A stretch of 64,000 nt of DNA from Streptomyces sp. cg36. GTDB taxonomy: Bacteria; Actinomycetota; Actinomycetes; Streptomycetales; Streptomycetaceae. The stretch is taken from contig NZ_CP163520.1 in the NCBI RefSeq assembly GCF_041080675.1, forward strand, positions 7,965,501-8,029,500, given 5' to 3'. Below the pieces are notes generated by a model. That model made no database searches. It saw only the letters and a list, made by a program, of their open reading frames with translations, and was not told the DNA's origin. Below are positions 38,127 to 44,962 of this stretch, piece after piece. Both the position numbers and the translations under genes were made by a program. The stretch's first letter is position 1. The number at the start of each line of letters is the position of its first letter.

Positions 38127-38777
38127 TCACCGTGAGCTGCTGAGCGTGGCGTAGACGACGATGTTGTCCAGGTACTGGTGGTGGGAGTCACGCGGTCCGG
38201 CGCAGGTGATCAGGCGGAGGTCGGCGGCCGAGCCCCCGCGGTAGACCTCCTGCGTGGGGAAGTCGCTCTTGGGGTATTCCCGGACCGTGCGCACGGTGAA
38301 ACGGGCCATGGTGTGGTCGGCGCGGCTCACGTCGATCTCCCGGCCGGGGGTGAGGGTGCCCAGTCGGAAGAAGACGCCCTTGCCGTAGGAGCCGACGGTG
38401 GAGTGGCCGACGATCACGGAGGCGCCGGGCTCGCCGGGCGTGGGAGAGCCGCGGTACCAGCCGACCGGGGCGCGCGCCTCGATGGGCGGCACCTGCACGG
38501 TGCCGTCCGGTGCCAGTCCGAGCGTGACGACCGGGGTGGACAGGTCCAGTGACGGGATGCGGAGCCGGACCGGCCGCGACGCGTGGAGGGGTGTGACTGC
38601 GGATGGCGCGGCGGAGGAGCGCGATGTGGTCGCGTTGGAGGACGGGCGGGGCGGGTCGAGGGCGGTGGTGCCCTTGCCTTCGCCGAGCATGATCAGTCCG
38701 ATGCCGATGAGCAGGACGGCGAAGCAGACCACCCCGAGGGCGGGCGCCCTGGACGGGGCCGCCGTGCGGCGGGCCAT
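38127..38777 (-). CDS. Class E/F-like sortase 1
   Basis: A 216-residue transpeptidase anchored by an N-terminal transmembrane helix (VVCFAVLLIGIGLIMLGEG), then a Ser/Thr-rich linker and the catalytic domain ~70-215. The catalytic His is in VIVGHSTVGSYGKGVFF and Cys in LITCAGPR. An Arg four residues after Cys is shared with sortase 2. The TGATG overlap with the USP4 stop makes them co-translated, unusual for a sortase. Likely substrates are proteins with PKG-type C-terminal signals; no canonical LPXTG protein is adjacent. Confidence 0.88.
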   Translation of the reverse strand: MARRTAAPSRAPALGVVCFAVLLIGIGLIMLGEGKGTTALDPPRPSSNATTSRSSAAPSAVTPLHASRPVRLRIPSLDLSTPVVTLGLAPDGTVQVPPIEARAPVGWYRGSPTPGEPGASVIVGHSTVGSYGKGVFFRLGTLTPGREIDVSRADHTMARFTVRTVREYPKSDFPTQEVYRGGSAADLRLITCAGPRDSHHQYLDNIVVYATLSSSR

Positions 38778-39367
38778 CACACGCGGTGGGGGCTGCGGAT
38801 GGCGACGGCGGACACGTCCTCAAGGAGGCGGAACAGGGAGCCGGTGCGCGGCTTGGGGAGGGGATCCTCCTGCCGCTGGCCGGAGTGGGTGGTGGCGTCG
38901 CTGGAGGCGGGTGTCTTCTCTGCGGCGGGGACTACGAGGACGGTGCGCTCGCTGTGGCTCAGGCAGTAGCGGCTGACCGAGCCGTGGACCAGCCGGTGCA
39001 TCAGGCTCGGCGTGCCGCCGCCCAGGACCAGGAGGTCGTCGGCGCGGTCGGCAGCCGCCACCAGGAGCGGGCCGGGTGCCCCCGGGGCCGCCAGCGGGTT
39101 GCAGCGGACCTCGGCGGGGAGGTCGGCCAGGACCTGTGCGCACGAACGGGTGAGGTCGGCGTAGGCCGCGGTCCGGTAGTCGTCGGCCTCGGACGGGGCG
39201 GGCGGCCAGACCATGTCCAGGTATTCGCCCTGCGGGGACGAGTAGGCGAGGACCGGACGGAGTTCGGCGTGGTGGCGCAGGGCTTCCTCGGCTGCCCGGC
39301 GCAGCGCGGTGAGGCTGTTGCGGGAACCGTCGACGCCGACGACGACGCGGTTGATGGTGGTGTTCAT
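38777..39367 (-). CDS. Universal stress protein 4
   Basis: A 196-residue UspA-domain protein: INRVVVGVDGSRNSLTALRR, LLVLGGGTPSLMHRLVHGSV and RYCLSHSERTVLVVP. It is the only one of the seven that keeps the first Cys but lacks the second. A ~40-residue C-terminal extension follows. The ATG at 39365-39367 has AAGGAG upstream. It is first in the USP4-sortase-phosphatase unit. Confidence 0.92.
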   Translation of the reverse strand: MNTTINRVVVGVDGSRNSLTALRRAAEEALRHHAELRPVLAYSSPQGEYLDMVWPPAPSEADDYRTAAYADLTRSCAQVLADLPAEVRCNPLAAPGAPGPLLVAAADRADDLLVLGGGTPSLMHRLVHGSVSRYCLSHSERTVLVVPAAEKTPASSDATTHSGQRQEDPLPKPRTGSLFRLLEDVSAVAIRSPHRV

Positions 39368-39487
39368 GTGCGGCTCCTTGTTCCGTGGGGTGCGTGGGGC
39401 ACGAGGAGAACGGGGTGTGGGCGCTCCTCCGGCCGGGCCGGGTGCGGCAACCGGGGCTCTCGCGGTACGGAGCTGCCCGGTGATTCC

Positions 39488-39525
39488 ACGGTAGGAGGGC
39501 GCGGGCGGACGGTTCATCGCACGTT
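39488..39525 (-). promoter_or_regulatory. Shared-module promoter of the USP4-sortase-phosphatase unit
   Basis: The minus-strand -10 is TACCGT (39488-39493). The core CGAT starts at 39519, 26 nt upstream, in ACGTGCGATGAACC. GGGACCGAACG and CCCCCGATCC lie just upstream (39520-39545). The rest of the ~297-bp gap between USP4 and USP5 shows no gene. Confidence 0.5.
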
Positions 39526-39664
39526 CGGTCCCTGGATCGGGGGAGGTGGATGTCCTCCGGCCGGTGGGCGCTCGGGCTCCCCGGGGCAGGCGGAGAGCCC
39601 TGGCCGGGAGGGCTCGGCGGTGGCCGGTGCCGCCCGTGCGCAGGGCTCTGGTGTCGTGGTGGAT

Positions 39665-40249
39665 TCAGGTGTGGTGGATGCCGGCCAGGGTGTCGATCGG
39701 GCTCAGCGGTACCACCGAGGGGGTGGCCGGGGCGGGGGCGTGGGCGGACTCGCCGGGCAGCGGGGTCCGCGAGACTCCAGCCGCGGCGTTGCCGCTCGTG
39801 GGCTCCGAGTGGACCACCAGGACGGGGCAGCGGGAGTGCTTGAGGCAGTGGCGGCGGGCCGACCCGTGGGTGAGCCGGTGGAGCATGCCGTGGCCTCCGA
39901 CGCCGACCACGAGCATGTCGGTGTCCCGGCTGGAGCAGGCCACGAGCGTGGGACCGGCACCGGCGCGTACCACCCGGGAGGAGACGCGCACCTCGGCGTC
40001 GATGTCGCCGAGGGCGGTGTCGCAGGCGGCGCTGAGGCGCCGACGGGCGTCCTGCTCCCACTGGCGGTGCTGGTGCGGGGCCGCGGGGTGGACCGCGTAG
40101 CGGGCCTCGCCACCCGGCGGGGACCAGGCCATGACCGGGCAGAGTTCGGCGCCGTGCCGGGCGGCCTCGCGGGCCGCCTGCCTGAGCGCGGCGAGGCTGC
40201 CCTGCGAACCGTCGACGCCCACTATCACGCGCTGCACACGTGCCGACAT
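39665..40249 (-). CDS. Universal stress protein 5
   Basis: A 194-residue UspA-domain protein: VQRVIVGVDGSQGSLAALRQ, MLVVGVGGHGMLHRLTHGSA and RRHCLKHSRCPVLVVH. The C-terminal ~40 residues are Pro/Ser-rich. The ATG has AAGGAG upstream. Its promoter lies inside the end of the upstream lipoprotein gene. Confidence 0.92.
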   Translation of the reverse strand: MSARVQRVIVGVDGSQGSLAALRQAAREAARHGAELCPVMAWSPPGGEARYAVHPAAPHQHRQWEQDARRRLSAACDTALGDIDAEVRVSSRVVRAGAGPTLVACSSRDTDMLVVGVGGHGMLHRLTHGSARRHCLKHSRCPVLVVHSEPTSGNAAAGVSRTPLPGESAHAPAPATPSVVPLSPIDTLAGIHHT

Positions 40250-40353
40250 ATCTGATCAACTCCTTGGAGGATGCGGGTGCTCCGCACGGGAGGCGTCCCA
40301 TGAGGAGGGGCCCCGTGGAATGTCCGTGACCGCGTTCCACGGGGCCGACGCCA

Positions 40354-40400
40354 ACGCTAGGTCCGGGGACCCTCGGCGGGTGTCGGGCGATCGGGGGACC
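40354..40400 (-). promoter_or_regulatory. Shared-module promoter of USP5, embedded in the lipoprotein gene end
   Basis: The minus-strand -10 TAGCGT (40354-40359) contains the TAG stop codon of the lipoprotein gene. The core CGAC starts at 40385, 26 nt upstream, in GATCGCCCGACACCC. GGTCCCCCGATCG precedes it (to 40400). Confidence 0.55.
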
Positions 40401-40791
40401 GGCCGGGGGACGGGCACGCGCCCAGGCAGTGCGTCTTGAGGTACACGCGCCCGCCGACGGTCACGGTGAAGTCACCGTTGGTGACGCCCTTGCCGTGGGC
40501 GTCGTTGGCCGTCTTGGTGACGGTGCCGAACAGCCGGACCTTCTGGTTGTCGACCGTCTCGGACGTGCACTCGATGGACATCAGGCCGTCGCGTCCGGAA
40601 CCGGGAGTGGACTTGCACTCCAGGTCGTCCTTGAGCTTGAGGCCCGCGTTGTGGAGGGTGGTGTCGCCGACGCCGGGGCCGGCCAGGTTCATGGCCAGGC
40701 CGTTCATCCTGCTGTCGGGGGTGGAGCAGGCGGCGGCGCAGGCGATGGCACCGACGGCGACGGTGGTGGCGACGATCAGACGGATACGCAT
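40357..40791 (-). CDS. Small lipoprotein
   Basis: A 144-residue lipoprotein. The hydrophobic N-terminus (RLIVATTVAVGAIACAAACS) contains a lipobox-like AIAC or AAAC. The body is a small beta domain (LKLKDDLECKSTPGSGRDGL, MSIECTSET, GKGVTNGDFTVTVGG) like DUF4333-type proteins of actinobacteria. The tail is Pro/Arg-rich and carries the USP5 promoter. The ATG at 40789-40791 has GAAGGA upstream. Downstream of the DsbB-like gene, probably in one unit with it. Confidence 0.8.
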   Translation of the reverse strand: MRIRLIVATTVAVGAIACAAACSTPDSRMNGLAMNLAGPGVGDTTLHNAGLKLKDDLECKSTPGSGRDGLMSIECTSETVDNQKVRLFGTVTKTANDAHGKGVTNGDFTVTVGGRVYLKTHCLGACPSPGRSPDRPTPAEGPRT

Positions 40792-40870
40792 GGGGGTCCT
40801 TCGGTGGGCCACACGGCTCGGGGCGCGTGTGGGCGAAGTGGGTTGGGGGTCAGGTCACTTGAAGCCGAGG

Positions 40871-41482
40871 TCACTTGAGGCCGAGGTCGTACAGGAGCTG
40901 GTAGCGCAGCGGTATGTGGGGCAGTGCCCAGTGGAAGCCGACCTCGAAGAAGACGGACACGATGTTCGCCACGACCATCAGGAAGAAGAAGCCGAGGACG
41001 AGCTTGGACGCCCGGCCGATCGGCACCCGGGCCGGCGGGGTGAGTTCGACGGCGAAGAGCATGTTGACACCCGCCCACAGCACGACGACGGCGAAGCTTA
41101 CGAAGGCCCAGGTGTAGGCGTGCAGACCCAGCACGGTCGTGCCGTATCCGGGGTCGAGCGCGGCACCCCGGTTGGTGATCTGGCGCAGCGACATGAGGAG
41201 ACCGATCACCGCGCCGACGAGGGTGAAGCCGTAGCCGCGGGCGAAGTTGGTGACCGACATCTCGTGGTGCATGGAACGGCTGATGATGTAGATCGGCCCC
41301 ATGCAGGTGAAGATCATCGCCATGCGCTGGAGCATGCAGAGCACGCAAGGAAGCTCGGAGCCCGCGAACTGGAGCAGGAAGGCGCTGAGGAGCACCAGCG
41401 AATAGGCGAGGACGAAGAGATGGGCTCCCCAATAGCCCACGAAGCGGATGTCGCGCTGGATGGTCCGGGTCACGACGCTCAC
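40871..41482 (-). CDS. DsbB-family disulfide-bond formation protein with one Cys pair
   Basis: A 203-residue membrane protein with about five transmembrane segments. The first loop holds the redox motif ELPCVLCMLQRM. DsbB normally has a second periplasmic Cys pair; here the corresponding loop (QITNRGAALDPGYGTT) has none. One further Cys sits in a membrane segment (IFTCMG). The GTG start (41480-41482) has GGAGG and overlaps the preceding stop as GTGA. It could use quinone or another partner to re-oxidise thiols outside the cell. Confidence 0.88.
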   Translation of the reverse strand: MSVVTRTIQRDIRFVGYWGAHLFVLAYSLVLLSAFLLQFAGSELPCVLCMLQRMAMIFTCMGPIYIISRSMHHEMSVTNFARGYGFTLVGAVIGLLMSLRQITNRGAALDPGYGTTVLGLHAYTWAFVSFAVVVLWAGVNMLFAVELTPPARVPIGRASKLVLGFFFLMVVANIVSVFFEVGFHWALPHIPLRYQLLYDLGLK

Positions 41483-41646
41483 AGCGTCACCTCCGTCACG
41501 CCAGGAGTGGCGAATTCGTGGAATATCCACCAGCCGACGAGCGTCACCAGTGCGATGCCCCACAAGGGCCAGATATGCGGGTCTCCGGGCTTCTTTATCG
41601 TGAGGGCGATCATTATCGCCATGATGAGCAGGATGATGGCATCCAT
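41479..41646 (-). CDS. Small membrane protein (DUF5993-like), DsbB partner
   Basis: A 55-residue protein with two transmembrane segments: MDAIILLIMAIMIALT and WGIALVTLVGWWIFHEFAT. It resembles the short MDxxI..-..FHH proteins found next to DsbB genes in Streptomyces. The ATG at 41644-41646 has GGAGACGTC upstream. The stop overlaps the DsbB-like start as GTGA, so they are obligately co-translated. Confidence 0.7.
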   Translation of the reverse strand: MDAIILLIMAIMIALTIKKPGDPHIWPLWGIALVTLVGWWIFHEFATPGVTEVTL

Positions 41647-42051
41647 GACGTCTCCGATGCGGGTGGAAAACGAAAGGAGGGCCTGTAGGGAAAGGCTCCT
41701 GCCTTGTCGCACCAGACTGCCCTGATCCGGCGACATGGCCCCATCCCGGCATCGGTGGACCGGTCGGTGGAGAGGGCGGGAACCGATTGGTGGATGTCGC
41801 GTCGATCAATTCGAGGAAAAAGAGCAGGGTGTCTTTCTATTCCTCTGCATGCTGGATACTCTGAAATGAGTGAAAGATTCTACGGTGCGCTTTCGCGGAA
41901 ATTCGGACTACCTTGAAGGTTTTCTCCAGGTGCCGCTCCGAAAGAATTCCGGCCCGGGGCGTGCCGTTCGGCGCCGTGTGCGGGCCCGTACGGACACAGG
42001 GGGCGGGACCCGTCGCCCCGTCGCCCGCTGACCCACCCACAGGACGTACTC
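41647..42051. other. Divergent intergenic region DsbB unit / DUF1275 gene
   Basis: There is no gene in these 405 bases. It has an AT-richer segment (41790-41960) that should hold promoters in both directions. TACCTT (41909-41914) is a plausible plus-strand -10. The shared promoter module was not found here at exact spacing. Confidence 0.45.
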
Positions 42052-42858
42052 ATGGACACCTCGGCGTACTCCGCCCTCATCCGGATCCGCCCGCCGAACC
42101 CGGGCGCTTCACCCGCCACTTCGATCGCGCGCGGCGACCGGCCGTCGCCGGTGCGGTGCGCCCTGCGCCGGATCGCGGGAAGCAACCCGCTGCCCGGCGC
42201 GCTGGTGGGGCTGACGATGGTGACCGGGATGCTCGACGTCATCAGCTTCCTCGGACTGGGCAAGGTGTTCCTCGCGATGATGACGGGAAACGTCATCTTC
42301 CTCGGCGCCGCTGTCGGTGGCACGGCGGGACTCTCCGCGGCGCGTGAGGTCCTCGCGTTCGCCTGCTTCGCCACCGGGATCGTGATCGGCGCGCGCACCG
42401 AGCGGTTCGCCGCCCAACGGGCCCGCCGGCACTGGTTCTTCCTCGCCATGAGCGCCGAGATCGCCCTGCTGGCCGGTGCCGTGGCCGCGGTGTGGCTGAT
42501 GCCTTCGGGATCGGACGCGTCGCAGTACGTGGCCATCGCCCTGCTCGCCCTCGCGATGGGCGCCCGCTGCGCCACCGTGCGCCGGCTCGGAGTGACCGAC
42601 ATGCCGGTGACGGTCGGGGTGACGGGCGCGCTGATCGCCCTGGTCCACGACTCCCCGCTGGCCGGGGCACCGGCCAGCGCGTTCAAGGGGCGGCGGCTGG
42701 GGATGGTGCTGGCCATGGGCACCGGAGCCGCGTTCGGCGCGTTCCTCATGGGGAACGCGGGACTGCGCTGGGCGCTCGTGGCCGTGCTGCTGTGTGTCGT
42801 GGTCATCACGGTGGCCGTGCGCCTGCATCCGCGCCATCCGGTCGTCACCGACCGGTAG
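42052..42858 (+). CDS. DUF1275 (YoaK-like) membrane protein
   Basis: A 268-residue protein with six predicted transmembrane segments. It opens with a 45-residue cytoplasmic stretch, then ALVGLTMVTGMLDVISFLGL, VFLAMMTGNVIFLGAAVG and a late FKGRRLGMVLAMGTGAAFGA. These are the DUF1275 signatures. Function is not established in the family; proposed transporter-like. The ATG at 42052 has an AGGAC run upstream. Confidence 0.88.
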   Translation: MDTSAYSALIRIRPPNPGASPATSIARGDRPSPVRCALRRIAGSNPLPGALVGLTMVTGMLDVISFLGLGKVFLAMMTGNVIFLGAAVGGTAGLSAAREVLAFACFATGIVIGARTERFAAQRARRHWFFLAMSAEIALLAGAVAAVWLMPSGSDASQYVAIALLALAMGARCATVRRLGVTDMPVTVGVTGALIALVHDSPLAGAPASAFKGRRLGMVLAMGTGAAFGAFLMGNAGLRWALVAVLLCVVVITVAVRLHPRHPVVTDR

Positions 42859-43050
42859 GGCCGGGGCGACGCCCGCATCCACCGGGTCCCCTCCGATCGG
42901 GGGATCGGGCGCGAACCGTTGTACGGGCCGGTCGGCCGTGTCGCGCCCGTACCGCCTCATGACACGTTTGACCTGCGGCTTTCTCATACCGCCACGGACT
43001 CTCGGTTCCGTGTACGCCGCGCTGTCACGCGCCCCGAAAGTGGAGAGACC

Positions 43051-43518
43051 ATGACGCAGCACTGCACCGACCTCACGATGGAGCTGGCCGACGACCATCG
43101 CGCCATCCTGGCGATCTTCGACCGCATCCACAGCACGCCCCTGGAGGACCCGGCCCGCGAGCGGCTCCTGCGGCACGCGGCGGGCGAGCTGGAGCGCCAC
43201 GCGATCGCCGAGCGGCGGTTCCTGCTGCCCGTTCTGCGTCGTCGGCTGACGGAGGGCGAGGACATGGCCCGTGCCGAGGCCGAGGAGCACGAGCGACTGA
43301 CGGGGATGGTCAACGCCCTGGGCTCCGCTTCTGTGGCGCGCCCTGGGTTCGACGCTCAATTGCGGGCGTTGGAGCTGGAGGTCAAGCGGCACATCCGGCA
43401 TGACGAGCACAGCCTGTTCCCCCTGCTGCGGCAGGCATGCCCGCACGAGGACCTGCACATGCTCGGCTCGGCCTTCCGGGAGCACGCCACCCGCCACCAC
43501 GCGGACGTAGCTGCGTGA
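43051..43518 (+). CDS. Hemerythrin (HHE-domain) protein
   Basis: A 155-residue four-helix HHE-domain protein with the di-iron ligand pattern: ELADDHRAILAIFDRIHS, AAGELERHAIAERRFLLPVL, AEAEEHERL and LEVKRHIRHDEHSLFPLLRQ. It can bind O2 or NO or act as an iron sensor. The ATG follows GGAGAGACC. It stands in the stress island next to USPs, WhiB and DsbB-like genes. Upstream at 42889-42905 is a CCGATCGGGGGATC box, but its spacing to a -10-like TACGGG is not the standard one. Confidence 0.9.
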   Translation: MTQHCTDLTMELADDHRAILAIFDRIHSTPLEDPARERLLRHAAGELERHAIAERRFLLPVLRRRLTEGEDMARAEAEEHERLTGMVNALGSASVARPGFDAQLRALELEVKRHIRHDEHSLFPLLRQACPHEDLHMLGSAFREHATRHHADVAA

Positions 43519-43534
43519 AGCCCGCCCCGCACGT

Positions 43535-43569
43535 AGAACGCCCCACCGGTCCCGCCGACGGGGCGTTCT
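43535..43569. terminator. Hairpin between hemerythrin and WhiB genes
   Basis: AGAACGCCCC (43535-43544) and GGGGCGTTCT (43560-43569) pair perfectly over a 15-nt loop. It sits between convergent genes and can act for both. Confidence 0.75.
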
Positions 43570-43579
43570 CCGTCTGCCG

Positions 43580-43882
43580 TCAGCACGCTGTGACAGCGGT
43601 GGTGGAGGGCGCCGCGGCCCTGTGCGGGTCGTAGCCGTTCTGCGACTCCGTTAGGCCGCCCCAGATTCCCCACTCGTGGTGATCGCGGGCCCAGGCCGCA
43701 CACGCGGTGCGCAACTCGGCCGGACAGCCGGCGCACAGCCGCCGTGCGTCCGCCGTGCGTTCGGCGCGCTCCGTACGCGACTCGAAGCGGTCCGGAGCGA
43801 AGTACAGGTCGGGCCGGCTGGCGCAGGGCAGCGGCAGTTCTTCCGGCAGCGGTACGAAGGGCGGTGGCTGTACGGCAATCAC
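43580..43882 (-). CDS. WhiB-like Fe-S protein 1, altered Cys spacing
   Basis: A 100-residue Wbl protein. It has four Cys: LPCASRPDLYF, then CAGCPAELRTAC. The spacing is C-x29-C-x2-C-x7-C, while the usual Wbl pattern is C-x2-C-x5-C. The GIWGGLT turn is present. The GTG start (43880-43882) has GGAGG upstream; the longer open frame is not used. It probably carries a [4Fe-4S] cluster and modulates a sigma factor in response to O2 or NO. Its target cannot be told. Confidence 0.87.
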   Translation of the reverse strand: MIAVQPPPFVPLPEELPLPCASRPDLYFAPDRFESRTERAERTADARRLCAGCPAELRTACAAWARDHHEWGIWGGLTESQNGYDPHRAAAPSTTAVTAC

Positions 43883-44057
43883 GTCGACCTCCAAGAGGTC
43901 CGGGACAGTTGTGGATGTCCAGGCTGGCTCTGGAGGCCGCCGAGCGGAGTCGGCCGACCGGGGGAGCGGGAGGGCCACAAGCGGCGGTCGGCGTTGCCGG
44001 GTCCCGGTGGCGCGTCGTTGCTGGAGGCGCTTCGGCCGGGACGGCCGCGTCAGGGGT

Positions 44058-44666
44058 TCAGCCGCCCGCGGGAGCGTCGGCGTCCTGGGCCGCCGGTGGC
44101 AGCAGCCCCTGTGCGAGGAGCGCGTGCACGAGGTCGACGACCTGCTCGGGGGAGGCGGCGGCCAGCTCGGTCAGGGTGCCCGCCGTGCGCGCCAGAGCGA
44201 CTCCGGCCAGTGCGGCGGCTGCCAGTTCGGCGCGCAGCGCGGGAGCGGGCAGACCGTCAGCGGCCAGACGCTCCTGCAACGGCGTGACCAGGCGTTCATA
44301 GAGGTGGGTGCGGGCGGCCTCGTGGACGGCGGTGTCGTCATTGGGAGCCAGTGCCGCGCGCAGTACCGGACCGGGAGCGCGATGACCGGCGTCTCCCAGC
44401 AGTTCGCGCAGCCGTGACCGGTCGAGCAGGTCCCCGGGGCCGTCCGCCTTGGCGTCGGTGCGCGCTTCCAGCACGGCGAGGTACAGCTTCGTCTTGTTGC
44501 CGAAGTACCGGGCGATCAGCGCCGCGTCGACACCGGCGCGCTCCCCGATCTCGCGGGTGGTCGTACGGTCGAAGCCGCGCTCGGCGAAGAGTTCCAGTGC
44601 CGCGTCGAGCAGCAGTTGACGGCTGCGGCTCGAATCCCTGGGACGCCGCGCGGGCTTGGCTTCCAA
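44058..44666 (-). CDS. TetR-family regulator
   Basis: A 202-residue TetR protein: LLLDAALELFAERGFDRTTT, REIGERAGVDAALIARYFGN and KTKLYLAVLEAR. The C-terminal domain resembles the TetR_C_17-like type. The start is a TTG (44664-44666) supported by GAGGAG six bases upstream. It is divergent from the SpoIIE3 phosphatase gene, 296 bp away, but no operator is obvious in the gap, which otherwise holds CCCCCGATCGG at 44816-44826. Confidence 0.88.
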   Translation of the reverse strand: MEAKPARRPRDSSRSRQLLLDAALELFAERGFDRTTTREIGERAGVDAALIARYFGNKTKLYLAVLEARTDAKADGPGDLLDRSRLRELLGDAGHRAPGPVLRAALAPNDDTAVHEAARTHLYERLVTPLQERLAADGLPAPALRAELAAAALAGVALARTAGTLTELAAASPEQVVDLVHALLAQGLLPPAAQDADAPAGG

Positions 44667-44962
44667 CGACTGCTCCTCGAACGTGACGGACCGGGATCCG
44701 GCTCATGGGCCGTTTCCGCAGGATAGCGGCTGTTGGACGGAGCCTTCGGCGCGTGGGCACCCGGGCGCCGGCTTCCGGGCGGGACCGTGCGGTCGCTGTC
44801 CTCGGACCGTCGCTTCCCCCGATCGGATGGGCCCCTGGCCGCACCCCGCGAGTGAGGGTGGGAGGGAGAGCCGCGCGATGCGAGCGGAGGGGAACACGGG
44901 CTCGCGGTGGGCGGGGGCGCGGCCCGGGGTGAGTTTTTGGACGCGACGACGAGGACCAGCCG

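Noticed and set aside
42889..42927. Shared promoter module upstream of the hemerythrin gene
   Set aside because: CCGATCGGGGGATC is present but the SGAY-to-TACGGG spacing is 20 or 28 nt depending on alignment, not 26, so it is not counted.
44816..44858. Shared promoter module upstream of the third SpoIIE phosphatase
   Set aside because: CCCCCGATCGG is present, but no TANNGT hexamer lies at the right distance.
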